Positions 55,820 to 64,000 are shown, numbered from the stretch's first letter. The stretch: 64,000 bases of DNA from Ornithodoros turicata (GCF_037126465.1 NC_088203.1:83700668-83764667), one strand, 5' to 3'. Numbers and translations are program-made. The notes: generated from the sequence alone by a model not told the origin.

Positions 55820-56185
55820 AGGTAAACGCATCTCGAAGACTTCGGTGATATCATTCGCAGTGTCCTTGCACAGGAAATGTAGTAGTTACCTAGTACAGCG
55901 CTTAGCCTACTAAAATATCTGTTAGGTGGCGCTCCAAAGAGAAAGATACGCACTGCATAGTACTGTGGAAAGCTCGGCGCCGCTTGACGTTCACTTGGGA
56001 ACGGTTCTATAATTTAGGCACTTCTTCAGGCAATTTTGCACTTCTTCAGGTTACAAAAATATGAACATGGTACAGGAACATATATACAGTTGACGGGGGA
56101 GTTTTGGCATGAGAGGGTAACAGGGCGATGGAAAGGATGCAAATACAGGTACAAATGAAAAGAACATGCCCATCACAGCGCATAA
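55820..56185. other. No gene recognised
   Basis: Single-copy-looking sequence between two MITE-A copies, with a short duplication of GCACTTCTTCAGG near 56018-56051. Confidence 0.35.
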
Positions 56186-56188
56186 GTA

Positions 56189-56490
56189 CACTCTTAAAAA
56201 TGAACTTCACCGCATAGCACGCTCCTAGCCAACCATCATCTCGAATGACATCGTTCTTTGTTAAAAACGGGAGGCGTACGCCTTTTTTTTTGTGACACTT
56301 ATGCAGTTCATAATTGTGACAAGAATGGCGTACGCCTCCTGTTTCCAGCAATCAGGGGAGAGAACGATGTCATTCGAGGTGATGGTTAGCTAGGAGCGTG
56401 CTATGCGGTGAAGTTTTTTTACCGCTGTGAGACCGACAACGGCGAGCCCTTTCACCATCACCACCACCACCACCATCTGTCTTAAGAGTG
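56189..56490. mobile_element. MITE-A copy carrying a SINE tail near its right tip
   Basis: Hairpin from CACTCTTAAAAATGAACTTC (TA before it) to TTAAGAGTG-TA. Between GGTGAAGTTTTTTT and TTAAGAGTG is a segment (about 56421-56478) with CTGTGAGACCGACAACGGCG and a CCATCACCACC repeat, the 3' end of the CAC-tailed SINE. No clean target duplication remains at this insertion. Confidence 0.8.
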
Positions 56491-56904
56491 TATTTCCGTG
56501 AAGCTGGATGTGCAGGCATGAAATTGCTCTGCGTACCAACATATTATTTTCCTTTTGATATTGGAAACTTCGACACAACATCGGCACTTTCTCGACAAAT
56601 TCCCATTAGAGCAGTCGCAACGTTTAAGATTGGAACATGGGACCACCTGGCAGGTGGTGATGTTACATCCTGTGCCTATCTAAGTGCCCATCCTACAGCT
56701 GTAATACAGAGTGCCACACTTCATAGTTACATGTATTTATATATGCACGTGCTAGCGTTTGTAGCTAGTGTTTCAGTGACGTCACAAATCTATAAGCGTT
56801 TCAACGACCACACATCCGCACCAGCGCAAGTAAACAAATTAGATAAATACCTATTTTTAGCCAGCACTGTGACCAAGGAAGATATTTTTTTAGACATTCC
56901 GTAA
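56488..56904 (+). other. Unidentified 138-codon open frame
   Basis: Begins inside the tip of the MITE-A copy. The peptide has a hydrophobic stretch (YMYLYMHVLAFVASVSV) but no known domain and no splice support. Probably not a gene. Confidence 0.2.
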
Positions 56905-56986
56905 TTAACATGAGGTAACATTAAACACCCCGCAGATGGCAAAATCAGTCAATGGATCGCTCACTGTAACGTCCTTCGTGGCCCTA

Positions 56987-57232
56987 CACTCTAAGAACAG
57001 AACTTAACCACTTAGCACGGTGAAGGCCTACCATTGCAGAGAATGATGCCTTTATCACTCCCGATTTTGTGGAAAGCGCGGGGCGTACGCCTTTTCTGGA
57101 ACTGCATAAGTGTTCCAAAAAAGGCGTACGCCCCCGCCCCCCGTTTTCAACCAATCAGGGGGCAGAACGTTGTCATTCGTGATTATGGTTGGCTAGGAGC
57201 GTGCTATGTGGTGAAACTCATTTTTAAGAGTG
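56987..57232. mobile_element. MITE-A copy, diverged left arm
   Basis: CACTCTAAGAACAGAACTTA start, standard right arm ending CATTTTTAAGAGTG. TA before the left end. Confidence 0.8.
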
Positions 57233-57241
57233 TTATGTATA

Positions 57242-58045
57242 CAGGGTGTTTCACCTAACATGATAAAAAATTCTAACTAGCGACGTACTCGCCAGAGGAT
57301 TGTAGGACTTTTTGCAATTACCTTCTGGAAACTTTTGCCACCATTAAGGAAGGCTTTGGACAATGTTTAATTGCGGGAAATTTATTTTTTCAATTAAACT
57401 TTGAAAATTGCCAAACAAACGTCACTTTTTTTACATAAGTATGAAGTTCTGCACGGATAACCACAGCCCAAACAAAACTACGCACAGTATCGCAACAGAA
57501 ATAGCCGGAAAAAAAAAAGTAAAATAGCAGCTTTAGCCCCGCCTGCTCCATTACCGCAAAGAAGAGCGCACGAGAGATGCGGTGAGAGGAGGAAGTGTTC
57601 ATGCCTCTTGTTTTACCTTTCCTTCCCCCGATTTGACCTTGATGCTAGCGACAACCGTCTTATCACAAAGAAGGCAAAAGGCTGAGACACTTCCTCCACT
57701 ATACGCACATTTGGAGCGCCCTTCTTTGCGAAAATCTAGCAGGCGAAGCTAAAGCGTAATTTTTACGATTTTTTTTCGACTATTTCTGTTGCAATACTGT
57801 GCATAGTTTTTTGGGGGGTCTGCGGTTATCCGTGGAGGACTAAATATTTCTGCAAAAAAAAGTGAGGTTCGCTTGGCAATTTTCAAAGCTCAATTTCTAA
57901 AATAAATTTCCCTGAATTAAAAATTGTCCAAAGCCTTCGTGAATGGCGGCAAAAGCTCCCAGAAGGCAATTGCTGAAAGTCCCACAACCCTCCGGCGAGT
58001 ACGTCGCCAGTTAGAATTTCTTATCACTTTAGATGGACCACCCTG
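57242..58045. mobile_element. Giant palindromic element P1, 804 bp
   Basis: Left end CAGGGTGTTTCACCTAACAT, right end its imperfect complement ending GGACCACCCTG. TA on both sides (57240-57241, 58046-58047). Complementarity continues almost to the centre near 57645, for example CTTTAGCCCCGCCTGCT against AGCAGGCGAAGCTAAAG. No protein is encoded. Confidence 0.85.
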
Positions 58046-58146
58046 TATATATAGTTTTTTGTCCTCTTTAGTCTCGTTACTGTTGACTACTTAGTCACGT
58101 ATCTTCGCGGTGTGATGTGAAAGATTGCAGTGTAAAAACAGTACTT

Positions 58147-58330
58147 CACTGCGTAACGCAGTCTCAATTAAGCAACCGTTATCAGAACGATATCGCTCTC
58201 CTTTCTGATTTGGTAATTTTGCTATATGTTAATTGCCACTAACACACGCACGTCCCCGTCTCTCTCTCTCTCTCTCTCACTTCAAATCTCAAGCGATAAT
58301 GTTATATCTTTCGGCGAAACAGTTGGAACA
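58147..58330. mobile_element. Degenerate MITE-A-like copy with CT repeat
   Basis: AACAGTACTTCACTGCGTAA at the left and weak complement at the right, CT repeat at about 58259-58279 in the middle. Confidence 0.45.
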
Positions 58331-58337
58331 TGTTCTA

Positions 58338-58697
58338 CACTGTTAAAACATAACTTAGCACGCTCCTAGCCACCCATCATTCCCAATGATGTTCTGTGTT
58401 ATCATTTGTTGAAATGGGAGGAAGTGCCTATCTGGAATCCATTATGCATGTCCCAGATTGGCGCCTCCAACTGATTTGAAGAAATCTGAACACAGAATGA
58501 TATCATATCGAATGGTGGTTGTCTAGGAGCGTGCTATGTGATGAAGTTCTATTTTAACCCCCCATCCGTCCTTCTTTCTTCCGTCTTCTTCTTCTTCTTT
58601 TTTTTTTTTGGCTATAGTCGTGACGACGCCTACTTCTGTGTGGACAACAACGGCGAGCCGGTCCTGCCATTACCCCGTCCCCTCTATTTTAACAGTG
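58338..58697. mobile_element. MITE-A, C subtype, with LINE tail inserted in its right tip
   Basis: Ends CACTGTTAAAACATAACT and GAAGTTCTATTTTAACAGTG, TA on both sides. The arms include AGCACGCTCCTAGCCACCCA and its complement. The right tip is split by the LINE tail at 58559-58682. Confidence 0.85.
58559..58682 (+). repeat. LINE 3' end with 11-bp target duplication
   Basis: Pyrimidine-rich start, T run, GGCTATAGTCGTGACGACGC, CAACAACGGCGAGCC, ending ATTACCCCGTCCCC. TCTATTTTAAC is present at 58548-58558 and again at 58683-58693. Confidence 0.9.
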
Positions 58698-58756
58698 TAC
58701 GATGAATTTGTTTTTCGAGTGCAGTCAAACGTTTGCAGTAAAGGGTGCATATATCC

Positions 58757-59001
58757 ACCCATTCAGTGTTTACCAGCAGAAGGCGCAACCGGAAGCTGTC
58801 CGGGGCTCCCAGCGTCAGCGGCTGCATGTGGCGCCCCCCCCCCCCCGTCACTCATTTGAGTTAACCCTTTCACTATTCGTAAAGAGTGAAGGGGTTTAAC
58901 TGAATTGAGTGACACGGCATGGCGCCATATGTAACCGCTAACGCTGGGAACCCTAGACAACTTCCGGTTGTGCCTTCTGTTTGTAAACACTGAAACGGTG
59001 A
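58757..59001. mobile_element. Palindromic element, about 245 bp
   Basis: Left arm CACCCATTCAGTGTTTAC and AGAAGGCGCAACCGGAAGCT; the right arm is its complement through CCGGTTGTGCCTTCTGTTTG. The inner stem GAGTTAACCCTTTCACT pairs with AGTGAAGGGGTTTAACT. A C13 run at 58834-58846 lies in one arm only. Confidence 0.75.
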
Positions 59002-59009
59002 ATAACCTA

Positions 59010-59285
59010 CCTCTGAAAATAGAATATCACGTCCGAAGCCTATCACTAGACACAATGATATCACTATGACATCTGATTTCTATACAGGGGGCTACGGACG
59101 CCGTTTTGTGTTCCAGAAAGGTGTGTCCCATTTTTCAATAAATCATGGGAGAGAGCAATACCATACTTAATGACAGCTTGCTAGCAGCGCGTTTAGCAAA
59201 TTGCAACGATGAGTACTGAGACTGATGATACGACATCGCGGCATTCAGCTTCACCAGGGTCCCAATCTTGAACTCTCCCATAGCA
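59010..59285. other. Possible remnant of a MITE-A-like right half
   Basis: CATTTTTCAATAAATCATGG and GACAGCTTGCTAGCAGCGCG loosely follow the right arm of MITE-A. Low similarity. Confidence 0.3.
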
Positions 59286-59291
59286 GGCGTT

Positions 59292-59939
59292 AATAGACCT
59301 CCCCGTGTTTGTAAACAAATGACGTCATAGTGTTCGACAGCGCCACCACTTTGGTCGAATTGAACTACGCTCAAAGCTAGGGGTGAACAAGGTCGCGCCC
59401 GAAAGCCACGGTCTTGAGGCGATTACGATGGTCCCTGATACCGACGCGACCTTCGGTCCTACTTTCCTTTCAATTGACCTTTTTCACAACGGCTTATGCG
59501 CATGCGCATGACATTAAGGCGCCGGAGAGGGTTATCTCCGTCGTCGTTAGTTGGCGCAGTAATGGGACGACAGAAGTGGGGACCGCACGAACGGCGCGGG
59601 CTCGTCGGTCCCGCTCCGGACGGGTTTCGGACCTTTGTGGTATCCACGTGGATTTGTTTTGATGCGCTCCGAGCGTGGTTCGCTGGAGAGCCGCTAGGAT
59701 ACCACGCGTATGTGAAAAACGTCCGTAGGAGGCAGCGAACAAGTGCCCATTCATGGAACCCAGCCTTCCTCCTCCTCCTTCTTCTTCGTCTAACTGGATA
59801 GTGTCTGAAGCTATATGGTCTCCCTTGTGGGCACCTGCAGCTCCATTCCGCCCTTCCATACCGCCCTCCCCTTCCGATTTGTTTCGGTTTCAGTCTGTCT
59901 ACCAACGTCATGATGAAGTCTCTCGGGTAGAGGTCTATT
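59292..59939 (+). mobile_element. Repeat family D, copy 3, with two insertions
   Basis: AATAGACCTCCCCGTGTTTG start and GGGTAGAGGTCTATT end. Compared with 29435-29684 it has an extra segment at about 59470-59728 and another at about 59765-59855. The inserted parts are CpG-rich; open frames across them are chance. Confidence 0.7.
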
Positions 59940-60178
59940 TATAAAGTTTGCGCGCTCAAAGCGTCACGCGGCGGCACGTGGAGACCGTTTTGGTTGGTCG
60001 GTCGTGATTTCAAATAAACGTTGCTATTGGCCTTCGCGCATTAGTGCGGGAGTTCGCGGAGAATCATGGGAAGCGCTGTGCATTTAACGCGCGTTACGGG
60101 ATAACGGCAAGTTGAATCTGGGCCCACGGAAGCTGCTGGTTTCAGCGACAGCGCCATTGGGAGACGTCACGTGCTCCA

Positions 60179-60475
60179 ACAGAACTTCACCGCATAACAC
60201 GTTCTACATTCTTAAAAACGAACTTCACCTCATGGCGCTCTCCTGTCCAACCATAGTCCCGAATGACATCGTTCTCGAACCTGATTTGCTGAAAACAGGA
60301 GGTATATTCTGTCTTTCTTTCTTTTCCTTTTCTTTTTTTTTTCGCGTACACAGTACATTTTGGTACAAACGAAACGTACGTCTCCCGTTTTCAACAAATG
60401 AGGGGCGATAACGATGTCATTCTGGATGATCGTTGGCAATCAGCGTGCTATGAGGTGAAGTTCTTTTTTAATAGT
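60179..60475. mobile_element. MITE-A copy (60207-60475) preceded by a left-tip fragment
   Basis: A 27-base left-tip fragment (AACTTCACCGCATAACACGT) ends at TA, where the full copy CATTCTTAAAAACGAACTTC starts. The loop is replaced by a T-rich stretch. Confidence 0.75.
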
Positions 60476-60476
60476 C

Positions 60477-60560
60477 TTGCCAACCATCATATCCCACATG
60501 ACGTTGCTCCTGCCCGTTACGTGTGGAAAACGGGAGGCGCACGCTTTTTTTGTGGCACTT
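60477..60560. repeat. MITE-A left-arm fragment
   Basis: GCCAACCATCATATCCCACA through GGAAAACGGGAGGCGCACGC, cut off where the next full copy starts. Confidence 0.6.
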
Positions 60561-60563
60561 ATA

Positions 60564-60853
60564 CACTCTTAAAAATGAACTTCACCGCATAGCACGCTCC
60601 TAGCCAACCATCATCGCGAATGATATCGTTATCTGGCCTGATTTGTTGAAAACGGGATGCATACGCGGTTTTGGTGACTTATGCTGTTCATAACTGTCAG
60701 AAAAAAGGCGTACGCCTCCCGTTTTCAACAAATCAGGGGAGAGAACTATATCATTCGAGATGATGGTTGGCTAGGAGCGTGCTATGTGGTGAAGTTCATT
60801 TTTAAGAGAGCCCTTTCAACATCACCACCACCACCACCTCATTTTTAAGAGTG
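60564..60853. mobile_element. MITE-A copy with a 30-base SINE tail in its right tip
   Basis: Full hairpin from CACTCTTAAAAATGAACTTC to TTTTTAAGAGTG, TA on both sides. The right tip is split by the insert described next. Confidence 0.9.
60809..60838 (+). repeat. 30-base SINE 3' terminus with 13-bp target duplication
   Basis: AGCCCTTTCAACATCACCAC plus a CCACCACCACC run. Flanked by identical TCATTTTTAAGAG at 60796-60808 and 60839-60851. Confidence 0.85.
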
Positions 60854-60855
60854 TA

Positions 60856-61144
60856 ATACCCTAGCCACACGGCAAACTTAATGCATTAAACGGAATAGTA
60901 GTGACGTCACCTTGTAACCAACCATCATCTCGAATGACATCGTTCTCTCCCCTGATTTGTTGAAAACAGGTAGCGTACGCCTTTTCTGTTAGTTATATTT
61001 TGCATAATTATCACAAAGAAGGCGCACGCCTCCTGTTTTCAACAAATCAGGGGAGCGAACGATGTCATTCGAGATGATGGTTGGTTACAAGGTGACGTCA
61101 CTACTATTCGGTTTAATGCACTGAGTTTGCCGTGGTTAGGGTAT
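60856..61144. mobile_element. Chimeric MITE: foreign ends around the MITE-A core
   Basis: The outer 45 bases (ATACCCTAGCCACACGGCAA to AGTAGTGACGTCACCTTGTA) and their complement are unlike MITE-A. From AACCAACCATCATCTCGAAT inward it is MITE-A. TA flanks both sides (60854-60855, 61145-61146), and the left TA is the target duplication of the preceding copy. Confidence 0.85.
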
Positions 61145-61189
61145 TATGAGGCTATGGTACTTGACATAGAAATGCCCAGCGCTGTCCAC

Positions 61190-61383
61190 AAATGACGGGA
61201 CTGACACAAACGGGAGTGACAACGGTATCATTGTGCGCAATGGTTGGTCTCCAGCGTGTTGCGTGGTGAAGTTCTATTTTTAGAGACGCTGTAAGGTAAA
61301 TGTTGGCCCAGATTCCCTGTGAAGTCGGCCCAGGACGCGCTATCTCTTCCGAGTAACATGCCGCCATGTCTATTTTTAGAGTG
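61190..61383. mobile_element. MITE-A right half with a SINE-like insertion in its tip
   Basis: GAGTGACAACGGTATCATTG through CAGCGTGTTGCGTGGTGAAG to TCTATTTTTAGAGTG-TA. The tip is split by 61286-61368. Confidence 0.75.
61286..61368 (+). repeat. SINE-like insert with 13-bp target duplication
   Basis: Contains the SINE body word GTGAAGTCGGCCCAGGACGC. TCTATTTTTAGAG is repeated at 61273-61285 and 61369-61381. Confidence 0.85.
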
Positions 61384-61389
61384 TAGGAA

Positions 61390-62155
61390 CAGGGAATGAG
61401 CCTTAATTGGCCCGCGGCGACAGCGTTATCAAGGAAATCGTGTTATCAGTATTTCACTCACCACGTCACATAAATGAATATGATGGAAAGTAACTGTTCT
61501 GAGGCTTTTGGGGCGATGACAGCCGTACTTCAGCTAAATGAATTATCATTTTATAGCTCATTGACTACAATGGGGGGGGATATGTTTAGGACTAGAATGC
61601 AATACAGTCCATATCAGTCATCAATGCTAAAGCGCATCCATTTACACAAAACTCAAGGAGAAGAAAAAGCAGAGTGTTCAGAAAGGAGAAATTAATTTTC
61701 CTTTTGGAACGGTATTTTTACAAATATTTGCTCTTAAAATCCGCGCCTGCGGCACATATCGTGGCGCAGAACATTGGGACAAATTCTACAGCTCCAACGG
61801 TTGCCTCTCGGCTACAGTTTTCCGGCGAAACGAGCAAACAAAAAGAGCTCGTAAAGACTTTTTCATTAATTCGGATTAATTGATGTAGTAAGCGCCGGGC
61901 TTCAATTTTCGTGACCCATTTGGTGTCCTCCACTGAAATGCGCATTTGTACTAGGTGCACACACCTTGAGCTGTAAGCAATGACATGCAATTCATTTGGC
62001 AGGCACGGACATAAATATGGATGGAAATAGGTATAACAGACAGGATACGACAGCTGAACGTATAACTGTGTTCACTTTGGGGGAGAGGAGGTAAGACATC
62101 GAGGTGATGAAGATGACGACAGGCAAGAAAACGGGCGCGCAAGAAAATAATTCAT
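61390..62155. other. No gene; one hairpin-family fragment
   Basis: GATGGAAAGTAACTGTTCTG at about 61482-61501 matches the 49.4/45.5 kb hairpin family. The rest, up to the exon at 62161, is intron-like. Confidence 0.4.
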
Positions 62156-62160
62156 CTTAC

Positions 62161-62241
62161 CTGTCTCACAAAACTGCTGGAACTGTCTGAGAAATTTCCA
62201 TCTGAACGTCGGCTTCGTTCACGTTTCTTATGATGCCTTGC
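62161..62241 (-). CDS. Predicted exon, basic Ser/Arg-rich segment of an unidentified gene
   Basis: Minus strand. Acceptor CTTTCCCTTTTACTTGCAG, exon of 81 bases, donor CAG|GTAAGA, both close to consensus. Frame 0 is open for exactly 27 codons: ARHHKKRERSRRSDG then NFSDSSSSFVRQ. It begins and ends between codons, so it could be skipped or kept without frame change. The peptide is a basic RS-like patch followed by a Ser run, as in linker regions of nuclear proteins; that is inference. The next exon on the same strand that fits is 39219-39412, which starts in phase 0. I cannot name the gene. Confidence 0.7.
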
Positions 62242-62342
62242 CTGCAAGTAAAAGGGAAAGTCATTTTGTTAATTGTCAAACTAGTGTAAGGCAAATGACA
62301 CGGATGCAAAATGGGAGTCGCCTGCCTTTGTATGACACATTT

Positions 62343-62600
62343 CGTGCATTCTAAATACAGGACTTAGCCGCATGACGCACTCTATGTTAACCATTGCGCC
62401 GTATGGTACAGCGGTCACTTGTGATTTTAAGATAGAGGAGATGGAGAGAAATAAGGACGTCCGCCCTTTTGTGTCAGTTAACACTTATCCAAACTGCCAC
62501 AAAAAGTACGCCTAACATTAGCAACAAATCAGGAAAGCGAACGATATCAGTGTGGAATTGCGGTTGGTTTGGAGTGTGCTATCCGGTGAACTTCTGAACC
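62343..62600. mobile_element. MITE-A degenerate copy
   Basis: CATTCTAAATACAGGACTTA start; GTTAACCATTGCGCCG; CAACAAATCAGGAAAGCGAA; GGTTGGTTTGGAGTGTGCTA right arm. A further right-tip fragment follows at 62606-62652. Confidence 0.65.
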
Positions 62601-62661
62601 TTTGTTCCGGTGAACTGAATGTTTGGCTAGCAGCGTGCTGTATGTAGTGAAGATACGGACC

Positions 62662-62870
62662 TATCAGATTAATCTATACAAAAGGCGTCAGCCAACAAGT
62701 TGAAAGCTCCGTTTGGAGCCGACACAGTCGGCGCGTTAGCTTGGTAGAGTTCATAGCCCCTTTAAAAGAGCTATGAACTGTATGAAGCGAGCACGCCGAC
62801 TGTGTCGGCTCCAAACTGCGATTTCAACATGCTGTCTGTGACACCTTTTGTGTAGGTGAATTTGATAGGT
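62662..62870. repeat. Inverted repeat around GCCGACACAGTCGGC
   Basis: The left arm (62662-62760) and right arm (62763-62870) are imperfect complements including TGGAGCCGACACAGTCGGC and CTATGAACTCTACC-type words. The right arm matches 23810-23895. Confidence 0.7.
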
Positions 62871-62880
62871 GCATATCTTC

Positions 62881-63272
62881 AGCACATAGCACGCTCTTAG
62901 CCAACCATCTTCCCGAATGACAACGTTCTCGCCCATGATTTGTTAATAAAGAGAGGCGGAGCCTATTATGTATCTATTATGCACGGCTACAAAATGGGCT
63001 ACGCCTCCCGTTTAAAACAAATCAGAGACGAGAACATTGTTATTCGGGATGGTGGTTGGCTAGGAACGTGCCATGTAGTGAAGTTCATCTTGAAGAGCCC
63101 ATCAGTACCGGTCATCCTGCCTCTACATCACTTTGAAGTCCTCAACTCCCCTCTGCCACTTTCTTTTCCTTTTTTTTTTTTTTTTTTTGGCTATAGTCGT
63201 GACGATGCCCACTTGAGTGCGGCCAACAACGGCAAGCTACCTCGATCCCCCCCCCCCTCATCTTGAAGAGGG
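62881..63272. mobile_element. MITE-A copy with LINE tail in its right tip
   Basis: ATAGCACGCTCTTAGCCAAC through GGTTGGCTAGGAACGTGCCA to TTCATCTTGAAGAG, then interrupted. The left tip is eroded as in the 23.9 kb paralogue. Confidence 0.8.
63098..63257 (+). repeat. LINE 3' end with 13-bp target duplication
   Basis: Pyrimidine-rich UTR, T18-type run, GGCTATAGTCGTGACGATGC, GGCCAACAACGGCAAG, ending in a C11 run. TCATCTTGAAGAG is repeated at 63085-63097 and 63258-63270. Confidence 0.9.
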
Positions 63273-63559
63273 TAAAGCAGAACGTTATGTGTACCTCCGC
63301 GGTGGCGTCTGATTGGGTGCTACAATTCTTCAGATGACGTAACGATGGATAGAGGTATCTGGACGGCGGTGCGTCTACTCGCCCGAATACGAAAGAGAGT
63401 GCGTTTTTGTATTAACGCTGCACAAGTTATGAAGGAGAAGAATTGAACAATAAATTGTAAATAGAGTTACGAAGCGTAGAAGAACAATATTACATCTATT
63501 AAACCCGTAACTAAATACATGCAGATGGGAGTTCATACCTCCTTTAAAGTGTATGAATT

Positions 63560-63842
63560 GTAAAAACAAAACTTCAGCGCTTTGCACGTTCCTACGCGCT
63601 CAAAAATGATGGTGGTGTTGGTGAAAGGGCACCCCGCTGTCGGCCTCACAGAGGTGGGCAACGTCACGACTGACGCTCTGGGGAAATGTCATAGAAGTGT
63701 GCCGACATATGTCTGAAAGCGTCACAGCCGGCACCTGGATTCGAACCCGGGTACCTCCCAGTCTCTACGTGACATGGGTAGCACACTAACCACTGAGCCA
63801 GGCGGGCTGCCGGGCTGCTTAAAAATGAACTTCATCACATAG
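63560..63842. mobile_element. MITE-A tip fragments around the SINE
   Basis: Left: AACAAAACTTCAGCGCTTTG; right: AAAAATGAACTTCATCACAT. The SINE sits inside the terminal repeat of this copy. Confidence 0.55.
63610..63820 (-). repeat. Full-length CAC-tailed, tRNA-derived SINE
   Basis: Minus strand: head with GCCTGGCTCAGTGGTTAGTG (A-box region) and B box GGTTCGAATCC (63737-63747 on the plus strand), GCCGGCTGTGACGC, then the tail AGTCGTGACGTTGCCCACCT, and a CACCACCATCAT end. Flanked by AAAAATGA (63602-63609 and 63821-63828). It is about 210 bases, compact for a SINE. Confidence 0.85.
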
Positions 63843-63844
63843 CA

Positions 63845-64000
63845 CACTCTAAAAACTGAACATCACCGCATAGCCACTCTCCGGCAAACATTGCCACGAC
63901 CGGTAGGGTTACCACTTCTGATTCGAAAAGAGAGGGGGGCGTACGCCTTTTTGTGCGATAACCCTATCATTCGAGGCAATGGTTGGCGCAGAGCGTGCTA
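63845..64000. mobile_element. MITE-A, B subtype, internal deletion, cut by window end
   Basis: CACTCTAAAAACTGAACATC start, TCTGATTCGAAAAGAGAGGG, then GGCGTACGCCTTTTTGTGCG joined straight to the right arm (CGATAACCCTATCATTCGAG). The loop and part of the right arm are missing. Confidence 0.75.

Larger units (their letters stand above)
62762..63547. repeat. Composite repeat, copy 2 (paralogous to 23809-24410)
   Basis: Same block order as 23809-24410, with the LINE tail at 63098-63257 as the main difference. The right block includes GAACGTTATGTGTACCTCCG and ACCCGTAACTAAATACATGC. Confidence 0.75.

Noticed and set aside
59459..59911. 150- and 121-codon minus-strand ORFs
   Set aside because: They lie across insertions in repeat family D and are CpG-rich chance frames.
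63720..63815. Genuine tRNA gene on the minus strand
   Set aside because: The A and B boxes are present, but the sequence continues into the SINE body and tail and is flanked by a target duplication.

Overview
This window looks like repeat-dense nuclear DNA from a chelicerate, most likely a hard tick. It is AT-leaning, has no long intact gene and no bacterial gene organisation. It is packed with tRNA-headed SINEs carrying GGTTCGAATCC-type B boxes, 5'-truncated non-LTR retrotransposons, and very many short palindromic DNA elements flanked by TA. The tick call is an inference from the character of the repeats; no database search was run.

Host genes appear only as small exons in very large introns. 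Two strong candidates lie on the minus strand (62161-62241 and 39219-39412). Both have good splice sites, one open frame across the pair and compatible phases, so they may belong to one gene that spans most of the window. The 39 kb exon encodes a Cys-rich module with two C-x2-C pairs. A strong plus-strand exon is at 5024-5110, and a GC3-rich exon-like ORF is at 47.73-48.15 kb. I cannot name any of these genes.

Layout. 0-23 kb: mostly unannotatable intron-like sequence with a LINE 3' end (6.6-7.1 kb), a dead mariner transposase end (7.6-7.9 kb), two pogo/Tigger-like elements (8.3 and 11.6 kb), a TTAA-flanked element (13.5-14.35 kb), a hAT-like element (17.2-17.7 kb), a SINE (21.1-21.4 kb) and a minisatellite block (22.3-22.9 kb). 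23-34 kb: the first copies of a TA-flanked hairpin MITE (called MITE-A here), a LINE with RT and RNase H remains (26.1-28.0 kb), a second hAT-like element (30.6-31.1 kb) and a 614-bp TA-flanked element (31.8-32.4 kb). 34-43 kb: a MITE-A cluster, the 39 kb exon, and long palindromic elements among TA microsatellites. 43-53 kb: chimeric and tandem palindromes and a stack of LINE, palindrome and Tigger-like insertions. 55-64 kb: a dense MITE-A field with LINE and SINE 3' ends inserted into the hairpins.

The most interesting pattern is the link between retroposons and MITEs. The SINE tail and the LINE 3' end share a block of about 44 nt, which suggests a LINE-SINE partnership. Five such insertions near 58-64 kb begin their target-site duplications at the same nucleotide of the MITE-A terminal repeat.
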